From: Pseudomonas putida S13.1.2
GTDB taxonomy: Bacteria > Pseudomonadota > Gammaproteobacteria > Pseudomonadales > Pseudomonadaceae
Assembly: GCF_000498395.2 (NCBI RefSeq)
Contig: NZ_CP010979.1
Coordinates: forward strand, 62,001 to 126,000
Direction of reading: 5' to 3'
Length of the DNA: 64,000 nucleotides
The translations under genes were made by a program, and so were the position numbers. The notes beneath the pieces are model-generated. The model was not told where the DNA came from. It did no database searches and saw nothing but the letters and a program-made list of their open reading frames with translations. Below are positions 1 through 8,591 of this stretch, piece by piece; the stretch's first letter is position 1; each line of letters starts with the position of its first letter.

Positions 1-28
1 CCTGAATGTTTTGCGTAAGGAGAAAGCT

Positions 29-217
29 ATGTTGATTCTGACTCGTCGGTGCGCCGAGAGCCTGATCATTGGAGACGGCGAGATCACCGTGACGGTGCTT
101 GGCGTCAAAGGCAACCAGGTGCGTATTGGCGTCAGCGCCCCGAAAGAAGTGGCCGTTCACCGCGAGGAAATCTACCTGCGGATCAAGAAAGAGAAGGATG
201 AAGAGCCAAGCCTTTAA
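29..217 (+). CDS. csrA: carbon storage regulator CsrA/RsmA
   Basis: A 62-residue RNA-binding post-transcriptional regulator. CsrA/RsmA dimers bind GGA motifs in mRNA leaders and control carbon metabolism, biofilm formation and motility. The protein opens MLILTRR and carries the conserved [20 protein letters not shown] core and a VAVHREEIY segment, full length for the family. The ATG at 29 is preceded by a good ribosome binding site (taaggag, 16-22); the in-frame upstream start at 11 would put that site inside the gene. An A/T-only inverted repeat follows the stop. The call is secure; whether this paralogue is named rsmA or csrA depends on the strain. Confidence 0.97.
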   Translation: MLILTRRCAESLIIGDGEITVTVLGVKGNQVRIGVSAPKEVAVHREEIYLRIKKEKDEEPSL

Positions 218-243
218 TTTTTTTGAAGTTTTTTTCAAAAAAA
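218..243 (+). terminator. A/T-only hairpin behind csrA
   Basis: A perfect 10-bp inverted repeat (TTTTTTTGAA / TTCAAAAAAA) with a 6-nt loop starts right after the csrA stop. The stem has only two G-C pairs, so as a terminator it would be weak. It may instead be a processing or stability element. Confidence 0.4.
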
Positions 244-289
244 GGGTTGCAAAGGTGAAAGAGGTTCTTTAATATTCGCCTCGTGTTGC

Positions 290-380
290 GGTGAGGTGGC
301 CGAGTGGCCGAAGGCGCTCCCCTGCTAAGGGAGTATACCTCATAAGGGTATCGGGGGTTCGAATCCCCCCTTCACCGCCA
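290..380 (+). tRNA. tRNA-Ser (anticodon GCT)
   Basis: A class II tRNA with a long variable arm. The acceptor stem GGTGAGG pairs with CTTCACC, with one G.T wobble; the anticodon loop CTGCTAA gives anticodon GCT; the T arm contains GTTCGAATC; and CCA is encoded (378-380). The length of 91 nt including CCA is normal for tRNA-Ser. Confidence 0.95.
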
Positions 381-486
381 TTATTCGCTTAGGGCGCTGT
401 AAACGGTAAGAACGCTAAGTAGTTGATTTTAAACGAAAAAGTTCTTGCAAAAATGTTTCAGCGACCTATAATGCGCGGCAAGACAC

Positions 487-563
487 GGACTCATAGCTCA
501 GCTGGATAGAGTACTCGGCTACGAACCGAGCGGTCACAGGTTCGAATCCTGTTGAGTCCGCCA
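487..563 (+). tRNA. tRNA-Arg (anticodon ACG), copy 1
   Basis: 77 nt including encoded CCA. Acceptor GGACTCA pairs with TGAGTCC, the anticodon loop CTACGAA gives ACG, and the T loop is TTCGAAT. It differs from copies 2 and 3 by compensating or neutral changes in the T stem (cacagg/cctgtt against cgcagg/cctgct). First of three tandem copies. Confidence 0.96.
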
Positions 564-635
564 CTTTTGAAGTGGCTTTGTTTGCAAGGCTGCTTCAAGA
601 AACCAGTGGTAATCTGGTCTAAAACTACCAATTGC

Positions 636-712
636 GGACTCATAGCTCAGCTGGATAGAGTACTCGGCTACGAACCGAGCGGTCGCAGGTTCGAATCCTG
701 CTGAGTCCGCCA
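636..712 (+). tRNA. tRNA-Arg (anticodon ACG), copy 2
   Basis: 77 nt including CCA, same cloverleaf and ACG anticodon as the neighbouring copies. It is separated from copy 1 by a spacer that closely repeats the spacer before copy 3 (both contain AACCAGTGGTAATCTGGTCT), so the tRNA plus spacer was duplicated as a unit of about 149 bp. Confidence 0.96.
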
Positions 713-784
713 CTTTTTGAAGTGGCTCTGCTTGCAAAGCGACTTCAGTCAACCAGTGGTAATCTGGTCTAAAACTACCACCAC

Positions 785-861
785 GGACTCATAGCTCAGC
801 TGGATAGAGTACTCGGCTACGAACCGAGCGGTCGCAGGTTCGAATCCTGCTGAGTCCGCCA
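785..861 (+). tRNA. tRNA-Arg (anticodon ACG), copy 3
   Basis: 77 nt including CCA, identical to copy 2 as far as I can read. It is the last gene of the tRNA run and is followed within 15 bp by a strong rho-independent terminator. Confidence 0.96.
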
Positions 862-873
862 TACCCCATCAAG

Positions 874-901
874 AAGCCCGCTCAATTGAGCGGGCTTTTT
901 G
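874..901 (+). terminator. rho-independent terminator of the tRNA operon
   Basis: A perfect stem AAGCCCGCTC / GAGCGGGCTT with an AATT loop is followed by a T run, directly behind the third tRNA-Arg. Confidence 0.9.
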
Positions 902-1280
902 TTTTTCTGCGCTACTGAATTGTGGCGATGCCGATCTAAGCTCTTCTGTAATGATCATGGTGTAGCGTGTGGCTGCGAGGCAATCCCAAATTGTCAGGCG
1001 CAACGTACCTGAACCTCAATGTGCCTCCCCATCCACAACAACCGTCGCACTGATAGCTTCGAGCGTTGTCCCATCTTTATCACGCAAACGATTGTTCTGG
1101 CCAAAAATTTAAGCGATCTGACAGCTTGAGCAGTGTATGATTGCGCCCGTCAGCCCCGCCGGGGCTTGTGGAAAACCACCATGGACTTACCCAGTAGTTA
1201 CTCGCTAACAGAATTCATACAGAAAGATCTGACCGATTGATTCTCCCGGCGTGCTCCGCTGCTGGGAGTGGAGTTCGCCT
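902..1280. other. intergenic region without a recognised gene
   Basis: About 380 bp between the tRNA terminator and mgtE. I see no convincing open reading frame or known RNA. A short hairpin (AGCCCCGCCGGGGCT, near 1153-1167) and the presumed mgtE promoter lie here. Mg2+-sensing leader RNAs control some Mg transporter genes in other bacteria, but no fold could be confirmed by eye. Confidence 0.5.
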
Positions 1281-2723
1281 ATGACTGAAGTAGAAGTAAA
1301 AAAAGCGCAAGAAAGCTTGCAGGATCGCCTGGCCCAGGTGGTCGAACTGCTGCAACGCCAGCGTGTGGTCGAAGACCTGACGCACCGCCAGGAAGGCGCG
1401 CACAACGACCTGGTCGAAAACCTGGTCCACCGCCAGAATCTCGTCGAGCTGCAGCGCAAGCTTGATGACCTGCACCCCGCCGACATCGCCTATATCCTCG
1501 AAGCCTTGCCCCTGGAAGACCGCCTGACGGTCTGGCAGCTGGTGCGCTCGGATCGCGATGGCGACATCCTGCTGGAAGTTTCCGATTCGGTTCGTCAATC
1601 GTTGATCGCCGACATGGACGATCACGAGCTGCTGGCCGCCGCCAAGGAAATGGACGCCGACGAGCTGGCCGACCTGGCCCCTGAGCTGCCGCGCGACGTT
1701 GTTCATGAGCTGATGGAAACCCTCGATGCCCAGCAACGCGAGCGTGTGCGCTCTGCGCTGAGCTACGACGAGGAGCAGGTCGGTGCGCTGATGGACTTCG
1801 AGATGGTCACCATCCGCGAAGACGTCAGCCTGGAAGTGGTACTGCGCTACCTGCGCCGCCTGAAAGAGCTGCCCAACCACACCGACAAACTGTTTGTGGT
1901 CGACTATGACGGCATCCTGAAAGGGGTATTGCCGATCAAGCGTTTGCTGGTCAACGACCCGGAGAAGAAGGTAGCGGAGGTCATGGCGACCGACCCGGTG
2001 TCCTTCCAGCCCGAGGAAGATGCCTATGATGCGGCGCAGGCTTTCGAGCGTTATGACCTGGTATCGGCACCTGTAGTAGACAAGGGCGGTCGCCTGATTG
2101 GCCGTTTGACCATTGACGAAATGGTCGACCTGATCCGTGAGGAGAGCGAGAGCGAAGTCCTCAACATGGCGGGTCTGCGTGAAGAGGAAGATATCTTTGC
2201 CTCGGTCTGGCGCTCGTTCCGCAACCGTTGGGCATGGCTGGCGATCAATCTGATTACCGCTTTTCTCGCTTCGCGCGTGATCGGGCTGTTCGAAGGGTCG
2301 ATCGAAAAGCTGGTGGCGTTGGCTGCGTTGATGCCGATCGTTGCGGGTATTGGTGGCAACTCGGGTAACCAGACCATCACCATGATTGTCCGCGCCATGG
2401 CGCTGGACCAGGTGTCGCCGGGCAATACCAGCCGCCTGATGCGCAAGGAGTTGGCAGTGTCGCTGATCAATGGCCTGGTGTGGGGTGGAGTGATCGGTGC
2501 GGTGGCTTTCTGGCTGTATGGCAGCTGGTCACTGGGTGTGGTAATGACCGCCGCAATGACCCTGAACCTGTTACTGGCAGCGCTGATGGGCGTGCTCATC
2601 CCGATGACATTGGCCCGCCTGGGCCGCGACCCGGCGATGGGGGCGAGTGTGATGATCACTGCCGTGACCGACAGTGGCGGCTTCTTCATCTTCCTTGGCC
2701 TGGCTACGCTGTTCCTGTTGTAA
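1281..2723 (+). CDS. mgtE: magnesium transporter MgtE
   Basis: An inner-membrane Mg2+ channel of 480 residues. An N-terminal superhelical domain (about 30-165) precedes two CBS domains (about 170-290) that sense cytoplasmic Mg2+, followed by the membrane part (about 315-480). The membrane part carries the family signature IVAGIGGNSGNQ, which lines the pore. The ATG at 1281 is preceded by a purine-rich ggagtggag; an in-frame start 30 bp upstream would add a non-conserved extension. The gene stands alone between the tRNA operon and convergent amrZ. Family membership is clear; transport of other divalent ions such as Co2+ is possible. Confidence 0.95.
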   Translation: MTEVEVKKAQESLQDRLAQVVELLQRQRVVEDLTHRQEGAHNDLVENLVHRQNLVELQRKLDDLHPADIAYILEALPLEDRLTVWQLVRSDRDGDILLEVSDSVRQSLIADMDDHELLAAAKEMDADELADLAPELPRDVVHELMETLDAQQRERVRSALSYDEEQVGALMDFEMVTIREDVSLEVVLRYLRRLKELPNHTDKLFVVDYDGILKGVLPIKRLLVNDPEKKVAEVMATDPVSFQPEEDAYDAAQAFERYDLVSAPVVDKGGRLIGRLTIDEMVDLIREESESEVLNMAGLREEEDIFASVWRSFRNRWAWLAINLITAFLASRVIGLFEGSIEKLVALAALMPIVAGIGGNSGNQTITMIVRAMALDQVSPGNTSRLMRKELAVSLINGLVWGGVIGAVAFWLYGSWSLGVVMTAAMTLNLLLAALMGVLIPMTLARLGRDPAMGASVMITAVTDSGGFFIFLGLATLFLL

Positions 2724-2735
2724 ACCGATCTTTCC

Positions 2736-2822
2736 CTGTGGGAGCGGGCATGCCCGCGAACACCGGCGCAGCCGGTGCCATCCACCGCGTCGCCTGATTC
2801 GCGGGCTTGCCCGCTCCCACAG
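2736..2822. repeat. REP/BIME element 1
   Basis: A long inverted repeat: CTGTGGGAGCGGGCATGCCCGCGAA at the left, TTCGCGGGCTTGCCCGCTCCCACAG at the right, with an internal accggcgcagccggt hairpin. This is the GC-rich REP-type repeat common in the P. putida group. Elements of the same family recur at 16241, 19222, 23884, 37180 and 43348. Confidence 0.9.
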
Positions 2823-2863
2823 TGGTCCTGCAAAGGTGTATGCCGTTGCGGTAGGCCAGCCAC

Positions 2864-2890
2864 AAAAAAGCCAGCTTACGCTGGCTTTTT
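2864..2890. terminator. bidirectional terminator between mgtE and amrZ
   Basis: AAAAAAGCCAGC ttac GCTGGCTTTTT: a perfect stem flanked by an A run and a T run, so it can end transcription of both convergent genes. Confidence 0.9.
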
Positions 2891-2907
2891 CATGTTCGCT
2901 GCAGGCC

Positions 2908-3234
2908 TCAGGAAGCGTCGGCCGCCATTTCCACATCGTGAGCGATGAGGGCCACCAAGGCGTTCTGCTGGCGGTGGGACAGTTGGCGGAAGCGTTGCAG
3001 CAACTCGCGCTCATGCAGGGACAGCTCAGGGCTGTCCAGGCGCATGCTCAGCTCGTCACCCAACGCACCTTCCTGGATAAGGCTCTGTTCCAGGCGCGCG
3101 ATAATTTCAGAGTTCATGCTGCGGTGATGGTTGCGCGCTACCTCGGCAATGCGCTCACGCATCCCGTCTGGCAGGCGGACGACAAATTTGTCAGCGGTGC
3201 GGCTTGAATAAATAGCCTGTTTCATTGGGCGCAT
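2908..3234 (-). CDS. amrZ: AmrZ, ribbon-helix-helix transcription regulator
   Basis: A 108-residue Arc-type regulator. The ribbon-helix-helix part (about 12-60) contains [18 protein letters not shown] and [14 protein letters not shown]; the C-terminal [25 protein letters not shown] segment matches the AmrZ tetramerisation domain. AmrZ (AlgZ) controls alginate, motility, c-di-GMP and biofilm genes in Pseudomonas. In P. aeruginosa it represses fleQ, which makes its presence on the same segment as fleQ (41850) notable. The start gives the family N-terminus MRPMKQ. The gene is monocistronic, with a long upstream region probably holding its promoter. Confidence 0.93.
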   Translation of the reverse strand: MRPMKQAIYSSRTADKFVVRLPDGMRERIAEVARNHHRSMNSEIIARLEQSLIQEGALGDELSMRLDSPELSLHERELLQRFRQLSHRQQNALVALIAHDVEMAADAS

Positions 3235-3578
3235 ATAAATTGACCAGATTTTGGTTCAGGGGAAGCGGTTCTCAAATTGGCCGCACGGGGTGGAAATACG
3301 ACCGTGGCGACGACAAAATGTTCAACCGTCAGTAAAAATGGATGCTCATCTTGCCTTAGGGTCGCCGTTTCCTTGGCGTCAATTCTGTGACAAATAGTGA
3401 GCCGGATAAAGGCTTTCTGCCAGTACCAATTATCAGAAATGAGCACTGGTTTGAAAAGTTTTACATGCTCCGGCTTGCCCAACCGTCAGACTTTTGCCGT
3501 CAAAAACTGGTAAAACGCAGCAAAAGATCAGGAAAACACCTAGAATGCGGCGGTTTCCCTTCATAGAGCATAGTGGCT
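3235..3578. other. divergent intergenic region amrZ/phnN
   Basis: About 340 bp, clearly A/T-richer than the flanking genes, between divergently read amrZ and phnN. It presumably holds both promoters. AmrZ is known to autoregulate in P. aeruginosa, but I could not recognise a convincing AmrZ site by eye. A possible 86-codon frame on the minus strand here has no recognisable features and I do not call it. Confidence 0.5.
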
Positions 3579-4172
3579 ATGCAACATGACGCAAGCGACC
3601 GTCGATCAGGGACGGGTCGGTTGATATTTCTGATAGGACCGTCGGGTTCCGGGAAAGATTCCCTGATCGACGCATCACGTGAGCGACTGGCGGCTGCCGG
3701 GGTAGAAATTGCCCGCCGCGTCATTACCCGTTCGGCCGAAGCCAAGGGCGAAGCCGCGCATGGGGTCACGCCCGAGCAGTTCGAGACCCTGCGTGCGCAG
3801 GGCGCGTTTGCCATGCACTGGCGCGCCAACGGCCTGGACTATGGCATTCCCCAGCAGGTGGACGAGTGGCTGGCGGTGGGCAGGGCAGTACTGGTGAATG
3901 GCTCGCGGGCCTACCTGGCCGAAGCGCGCCAGCGTTACCCGGACCTGTTGGCAGTGCGGGTCGAGGTCAAGCCCGAGGTGCTGCGCCAGCGCTTGGTGGC
4001 CCGTGGCCGCGAAACCGTCGAGGAAGTCGAACAGCGCCTGGCTCGCAGCGCCCGCTTGCAGGCACTGCCCGATCCTTCAGTGCACGTGCTGGACAACTCC
4101 ACAACCCTGGAGGCTGCGGTCGCAGCCCTGTTCGGGCTACTGCGCGATGAAGGTGTGCTGCCGCAGGTGTAG
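3579..4172 (+). CDS. phnN: ribose 1,5-bisphosphate phosphokinase PhnN
   Basis: A P-loop kinase that phosphorylates ribose 1,5-bisphosphate to PRPP, part of the C-P lyase phosphonate pathway or an alternative PRPP route. The guanylate-kinase-like fold is shown by the Walker A motif GPSGSGKDS near the N-terminus and by the RRVITRSAEAKGE and HWRANGLDYGIP segments typical of PhnN. No other phn genes lie nearby, so it is an orphan copy here. I prefer the ATG at 3579 (an agag sequence about 10 nt upstream); a GTG at 3573 in frame would add two residues. Length (197 aa) is normal. Confidence 0.88.
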   Translation: MQHDASDRRSGTGRLIFLIGPSGSGKDSLIDASRERLAAAGVEIARRVITRSAEAKGEAAHGVTPEQFETLRAQGAFAMHWRANGLDYGIPQQVDEWLAVGRAVLVNGSRAYLAEARQRYPDLLAVRVEVKPEVLRQRLVARGRETVEEVEQRLARSARLQALPDPSVHVLDNSTTLEAAVAALFGLLRDEGVLPQV

Positions 4173-4222
4173 CAGTGCCAGAAAAGGATTACGCGAAAAA
4201 GCCCGGTAGGTGCATGACAAAT

Positions 4223-4248
4223 GCCAGCATGCTGGTTAACATGCTGGC
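4223..4248. repeat. short inverted/direct repeat before tRNA-Arg(CCT)
   Basis: GCCAGCATG and CATGCTGGC flank an 8-nt spacer. The left part also contains the 12-bp palindrome CCAGCATGCTGG, and CATGCTGG occurs twice 4 nt apart. No T run follows. It may be a weak phnN terminator or an operator. Confidence 0.45.
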
Positions 4249-4283
4249 CGTCCCGCTGTGCAGCGCTCGCTGCCGGTCGTAGC

Positions 4284-4360
4284 GTCTCAGTAGCTCAATT
4301 GGATAGAGCATCCCCCTCCTAAGGGGAAGGTTGCAGGTTCAATTCCTGCCTGGGACGCCA
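4284..4360 (+). tRNA. tRNA-Arg (anticodon CCT)
   Basis: 77 nt including encoded CCA. Acceptor GTCTCAG pairs with CTGGGAC with one wobble; the anticodon loop CTCCTAA gives CCT; the T arm contains GGTTCAATTCC. Its 3' end is overlapped on the other strand by the end of the permease gene. Confidence 0.95.
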
Positions 4361-5751
4361 TTTCTTGCCTCTCCCATTTTTGCCTCCGCCTCCTTTGCAG
4401 CGGCCGCCGTCCGCTGGCGCATCAGGAAGTACCCCGCCACAACCAGCAATACCGTCAGCACCGTGAACCAGAACTGGAAGCGCGACGCCGGGTCGAACGC
4501 CTGGGTGCCGATCACTGCCAGCAAGGCGAACAGCGCAACGATATTGGCGTACGGGAACAGCCAGGCGCGGAAGGCCTTGGGGTCGACCGCTTCGTGACGG
4601 GTTTTCCAACGCATGGCCACGTGGGCGATGATGATGAAGATCCATACGACCATCACCAGGCTGCCGGTACTCTTGGCCAGGGTCATGAACAGGTCGCCGG
4701 CGCTGATGAAGTGCACGGTCAGGATCATCGTGCAGATCGACAGGCTCAGCAGCAGTGCATTGATCGGCACGCCCTTGGCGCTGGTGCGCGAGAAAAGCTT
4801 GGGCGCGTGGCCGCGCTGGCTCAGCGAGAACAGCATGCGCGAGTTGGAGAACATGAACGAGTTCATCACCGACATGAACGAGACGAACAGCACCAGCTTC
4901 ATGGCCACCGCAGCACCACCGAACCCGGCCAGGCTGAACAGCGAAACATAGGGCGAGGCGAGGTTGGCCTTGTCGGTCCATGGCAAGCACAGGATCAGGA
5001 TCGACACCGAGCCTACGTAGAACAGCATCACCCGCAGGATCACGCTCTTGATCGCGCGGATCACGTTCTGCCGCGGGTTCTCCGATTCGCCTGCCGCTAC
5101 GGCGGCGATTTCGCTGCCGCCCAGCGAGAAGATCACCACGATGACACCCGCCATCACGGGCGACAGGCCGTTGGGCATGAAACCGTCGTGGGCGGTGAGG
5201 TTGACCAGCCCAGGCGAAGGAATGTCGCTGTGCAGGCCAAGCAGGATCGAGATGCCCAGCAGCATGAAGATGAGGATGGTGGCGACCTTCATCGCCGCCA
5301 GCCAATACTCCACTTCGGCAAACGAACGCACCGAGTAGGCGTTGCTGGCCATCAGGGTCACCAGCATCAGGAAGGCGCCTGCCCAGATCGGCAGCCAGGG
5401 TAGAAAGTCATGCAGGATGGCGCCCAGCAGTACCGCTTCGAGGGTGATGGTCATCATCGACTTGAACCAGTACAGCCAGCCGACGGAAAACCCTGCCCAG
5501 TCGCCGAGCCAAGTATTGGCATAGGTCGAGAACGACCCCGCATCCGGGTTGCGGCAGGCCATTTCGCCCAGCATGAACATGACCAGGGTGACCACCAGGC
5601 CACCGATGAAATACGACAGGATGGCCGCAGGCCCTGCCGATGCGATCAGTGAGCCCGAGCCCATGAACAGCCCGGCACCGATCACCCCGCCCAGCGCGAT
5701 CATGGTGATGTGCCGCTGCTTGAGGCTTTGCTTCAAACCGTTGGATTGCAT
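4339..5751 (-). CDS. APC-family amino acid permease
   Basis: A 470-residue inner-membrane transporter of the amino acid-polyamine-organocation superfamily (AAT/GABA-permease type). About twelve hydrophobic segments can be seen, beginning with the family motif IALGGVIGAGLFMGSG near residue 20, with the consensus segment SEIAAVAAGESENPRQNV in the middle. The substrate cannot be told from sequence. The last codons (about 22 bp) run antisense into the tRNA-Arg(CCT) gene, so the C-terminal GVPGRN tail is tRNA-derived. It is transcribed in the same direction as the lyase and the MHS transporter but separated from them by about 215 bp. Confidence 0.88.
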   Translation of the reverse strand: MQSNGLKQSLKQRHITMIALGGVIGAGLFMGSGSLIASAGPAAILSYFIGGLVVTLVMFMLGEMACRNPDAGSFSTYANTWLGDWAGFSVGWLYWFKSMMTITLEAVLLGAILHDFLPWLPIWAGAFLMLVTLMASNAYSVRSFAEVEYWLAAMKVATILIFMLLGISILLGLHSDIPSPGLVNLTAHDGFMPNGLSPVMAGVIVVIFSLGGSEIAAVAAGESENPRQNVIRAIKSVILRVMLFYVGSVSILILCLPWTDKANLASPYVSLFSLAGFGGAAVAMKLVLFVSFMSVMNSFMFSNSRMLFSLSQRGHAPKLFSRTSAKGVPINALLLSLSICTMILTVHFISAGDLFMTLAKSTGSLVMVVWIFIIIAHVAMRWKTRHEAVDPKAFRAWLFPYANIVALFALLAVIGTQAFDPASRFQFWFTVLTVLLVVAGYFLMRQRTAAAAKEAEAKMGEARNGVPGRN

Positions 5752-5915
5752 TTCCTTGTCCTCTCTTATTGTTGGGGGGATCTGACATCGTCCCCCAACG
5801 CAGGCATCGTCATGCGCCTGCGTCCACGCGTGGCAAATAGCTACCAGCCTGCCACCATGGACAATAAGGCCAAGGACCTCAAACGAATTCTCTGCACAAC
5901 ATCCTGCCGATTTTT

Positions 5916-5936
5916 CCTGAGGCGTGTTGCCTCAGG
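5916..5936. repeat. small hairpin between lyase and permease genes
   Basis: CCTGAGGC gtgtt GCCTCAGG, a perfect 8-bp stem in the 215-bp gap between two minus-strand genes. No T run follows on the minus strand, so a terminator role is uncertain. The rest of the gap presumably carries the permease promoter. Confidence 0.5.
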
Positions 5937-5966
5937 CGCTCCTACAAGGGCCAAGCAGGGCATTGG

Positions 5967-6911
5967 TCAGGCGATGTTCTGCTCGGCCGACCAGCTGGCG
6001 TACCAGCTGCGGAACAGCGCGTACTGCTGCTCGGCGTAGTTGCGCTGGGCGTCAGTCAGCACGTCGGTTTCGTTGAAGTGCAGGCTGTACTCGCTGTCGC
6101 CGTTCAGCACCATCAGGTGCTTGTAGTACAGCACCAGGTCGCAGCCCTCATCGAACGACGACAGCACTGCCAGCGCCGCTTCCAGCTCGCGGGCCAGCCG
6201 GCGGGCCTTGGCATCGCCCTTGGCCGCTTGCTTGCTCAGGCTTACCAGGTGCAGCACCTCACGGGGCAGGGCGTTGCCGATGCCGGTGATGGCGCCGGTG
6301 GCGTTGCAGTTGACGAAGCCATGCACCACCTGGGTGTCCACGCCGACCATCAGGGTCACGTCGTCATCCTTGGAGGTGATGTGCTCGGCGGCGTAACGCA
6401 GGTCGGCACCGCCACCGAATTCCTTGAAGCCGATCAGGTTGGGGAATTCGCGGCGCAGCTCGAAGAACAGATCGGCGCGGGTGGCGAAGCCGTAATAGGG
6501 GCTGTTGTAGATCACCGCTGGCAGCTTGGGCGCGGCGGCGAGGATGGCCGAGAAGTGGTGCTTCTGGGCGATCAGCGAGGCACCGCGGCTGAGCACGCGA
6601 GGGATGACCATCAGGCCGGCGGCGCCGACCTTGGCCGCGTGGGCGGCATGCGCTACCGCTTCACGGGTGTTCACCGCGCCAGTGCCGACAATGGTCGGGA
6701 TGCCGGCGGCTACCAGGCGCGCGACACCTTCCTGGCGCTCGGCCTCGGTCAGCAGTGGCCAGTCGCCCATCGAACCGCAGTACACCACGGCGCTCATGCC
6801 GGCCTCGATCAGCTGGTGGCCCTTGCGCACCAGGGCGTCAAAGTCCGGTTTGCGCTCGGCGGTGCACGGGGTCATCAGGGCGGGCATGGTTCCGTTGAAG
6901 ATATTGCTCAT
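5967..6911 (-). CDS. DapA/NanA-family aldolase (dihydrodipicolinate synthase-like)
   Basis: A 314-residue class I aldolase or lyase of the DHDPS/N-acetylneuraminate lyase superfamily, a cytoplasmic TIM barrel. It shows the substrate-loop region YCGSMGDWPLL, the conserved tyrosine region YNSPYYG and the Schiff-base lysine in LIGFKEFGG. Because it sits beside an MHS transporter and a GntR/FCD regulator rather than in a lysine operon, a catabolic role on an imported keto acid, amino acid or sugar acid is more likely than lysine synthesis. The exact substrate is unknown. It lies 37 bp downstream of the MHS transporter gene, probably in one operon. Confidence 0.85.
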   Translation of the reverse strand: MSNIFNGTMPALMTPCTAERKPDFDALVRKGHQLIEAGMSAVVYCGSMGDWPLLTEAERQEGVARLVAAGIPTIVGTGAVNTREAVAHAAHAAKVGAAGLMVIPRVLSRGASLIAQKHHFSAILAAAPKLPAVIYNSPYYGFATRADLFFELRREFPNLIGFKEFGGGADLRYAAEHITSKDDDVTLMVGVDTQVVHGFVNCNATGAITGIGNALPREVLHLVSLSKQAAKGDAKARRLARELEAALAVLSSFDEGCDLVLYYKHLMVLNGDSEYSLHFNETDVLTDAQRNYAEQQYALFRSWYASWSAEQNIA

Positions 6912-6948
6912 GGTGGTTACCTATTTTTGTGTGATTTTTATGGGTTGC

Positions 6949-8322
6949 TTAACGGCCGGCGTTGCGGGCCACGGATTCTTCGTCAACGGCGCGCAGCGAC
7001 TTGCCGCGGGTTTCCTTGGCTGCCGCCACGGCAACAATCGAGATCGCTGCCGCGCCCACCAGGTACCAGGCAATAGGCGTGGAGCTGTTGTATTCCTTCA
7101 GCAAGGTGACGGCGATCAGCGGCGCCAGCGAGCCAGCCAGGATTGGCGCCACCTGGTAGCACAACGACAGGGCGGTGTAGCGCACGTGGGTGGGGAACAG
7201 TTCGGCCATCAAGGCCGAGTACGGCGCATAGGTCATGGACTCGATGGCCAGGCCCAGGGTGATGGCCGCCATGATCAGCCAGTCATTGCCGGTGTCCATC
7301 ATCGGGAAACCGACAAAGCCCCAGAACGCGGTGAGCACGGCGCCGATCAGGTACACCGGCTTGCGGCCGATGATGTCTGAGAGGTAGCCCATGGCCGGGA
7401 TCATGAAGAAGTGCAGCAGGTGGGCGCCGAACATCAGCAGCAGGATTTGCGAAGTGTCCTTGTGCACCACCAGCTTCAGGTAGGTGATAGAGAACGTGAC
7501 CACGGTGTAGTAGAGGATGTTTTCCGCAAAGCGCGCGCCAATGCCGATCAGCACTTCGCGCCAGTATTTGGTGACCACTTCCACCACGCCCAGTTGCTGG
7601 CTTTCCAGCTTCTGCTGCTTGGCCTGGGCTTCCTTGAAGATGGGCGCATCATCGACTCGGGTGCGGATCCAGTAACCGATCAGCACCACCACTGCCGAGA
7701 ACCAGAAGGCCACCCGCCAGCCCCAGTCCAGGAACTGCGCCTCGCTAAGGTTGGACGACAACAACAGCAGGATGATGGTGGCGATCAGGTTGCCGGCCGG
7801 CACGCCCGCTTGCGGCCAGCTGGCCCAGAAGCCGCGGCGGTTGTCCGGGCTGTGCTCGGACACCAGGAGCACCGCGCCGCCCCATTCGCCGCCGAAGGCG
7901 AAGCCCTGGATCAGCCGCAACACCACCAGGAGGATGGGCGCGGCATAGCCGATGCGCTCGAAGGTGGGCAGGCAGCCCATCAGGAAGGTGGTTATCCCGA
8001 CCACGATCAGGCTGATCTGCAGCAAATGCTTGCGGCCGACCTTGTCGCCGTAATGGCCAAACACCAGGCCACCGATGGGGCGGGCGAGAAAGCCCACTGC
8101 GTAGAGGGCAAAGGCGGCAATGATGCCGTCCATGGCGCTGCCGGTCTGGCGGAAGAACAGCTGGCCGAAGACCAGCGCCGAGGCGGTGCCGTAGAGGAAG
8201 AATTCGTACCACTCGGCGACTGCGCCGGCCATGGCCGCAGCTACCACACGCTTGATGCCCGCAGGGGCCTTGTCTGCTGTGTTTGCGACATTCGCTGATG
8301 CCGCCGAAGAGGGTGTGGCCAT
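6949..8322 (-). CDS. MFS transporter, metabolite:H+ symporter (MHS) type
   Basis: A 457-residue inner-membrane symporter of the MHS family (relatives carry proline/betaine, alpha-ketoglutarate or citrate). Twelve hydrophobic stretches are present; family marks are [21 protein letters not shown] near residue 37, [13 protein letters not shown] after TM2 and the [10 protein letters not shown] segment. A short Ala/Ser-rich N-terminus precedes TM1. It is the first gene of the operon with the DapA-family lyase; a GntR-type operator-like palindrome sits about 90 bp upstream. The lyase probably acts on the imported substrate. Confidence 0.88.
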   Translation of the reverse strand: MATPSSAASANVANTADKAPAGIKRVVAAAMAGAVAEWYEFFLYGTASALVFGQLFFRQTGSAMDGIIAAFALYAVGFLARPIGGLVFGHYGDKVGRKHLLQISLIVVGITTFLMGCLPTFERIGYAAPILLVVLRLIQGFAFGGEWGGAVLLVSEHSPDNRRGFWASWPQAGVPAGNLIATIILLLLSSNLSEAQFLDWGWRVAFWFSAVVVLIGYWIRTRVDDAPIFKEAQAKQQKLESQQLGVVEVVTKYWREVLIGIGARFAENILYYTVVTFSITYLKLVVHKDTSQILLLMFGAHLLHFFMIPAMGYLSDIIGRKPVYLIGAVLTAFWGFVGFPMMDTGNDWLIMAAITLGLAIESMTYAPYSALMAELFPTHVRYTALSLCYQVAPILAGSLAPLIAVTLLKEYNSSTPIAWYLVGAAAISIVAVAAAKETRGKSLRAVDEESVARNAGR

Positions 8323-8410
8323 GGTTTTGCACTCCGATACGTAATTATTGGAAGAAGGAGTAGGCAGGGTGGCGCCGGGGAAACCGGAGCCACCGATTCC
8401 TTATATGGTA

Positions 8411-8426
8411 TTTCGTATACGATATC
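8411..8426. promoter_or_regulatory. probable GntR/FCD operator upstream of the MHS transporter
   Basis: TTTCGTATACGATATC contains the perfect palindrome TCGTATACGA (8413-8422). Read on the minus strand (GATATCGTATACGAAA) it matches 15 of 16 positions of the site at 9287-9302 in front of the regulator gene. Such paired sites usually mark binding by the local GntR regulator. Confidence 0.6.
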
Positions 8427-8474
8427 TAGATAAGCAAAAACGAAGCCAGAAGGGAGATTTCAGATGGAGCGGTC

Positions 8475-8568
8475 TGTAGGAGCAGCCTTGTGCTGCGCAG
8501 AGGCCGGCAAGGCCTATGGAAAAGTGTCGGCTGCACAGGCCCCTTCGCAGCACAAGGCTGCTCCTACA
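8475..8568. repeat. inverted repeat of a second REP family
   Basis: Two perfect 23-bp arms, TGTAGGAGCAGCCTTGTGCTGCG (8475-8497) and its complement (8546-8568), flank a short GC-rich spacer. The sequence differs from the CTGTGGGAGCGGG family elsewhere in the window. It lies between the divergent or convergent ends of the transporter operon and the regulator gene. Confidence 0.9.
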
Positions 8569-8591
8569 AGGGGCGGTGACAGCCTGTCGGG

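Noticed and set aside
487..861. Regularly spaced repeats as a CRISPR array
   Set aside because: The repeated units fold as complete tRNA-Arg genes; the spacers are themselves near-identical. I saw no CRISPR array in the window.
3222..3482. 86-codon minus-strand frame upstream of amrZ
   Set aside because: It overlaps the amrZ start region, has no recognisable motif and occupies the A/T-rich likely promoter.
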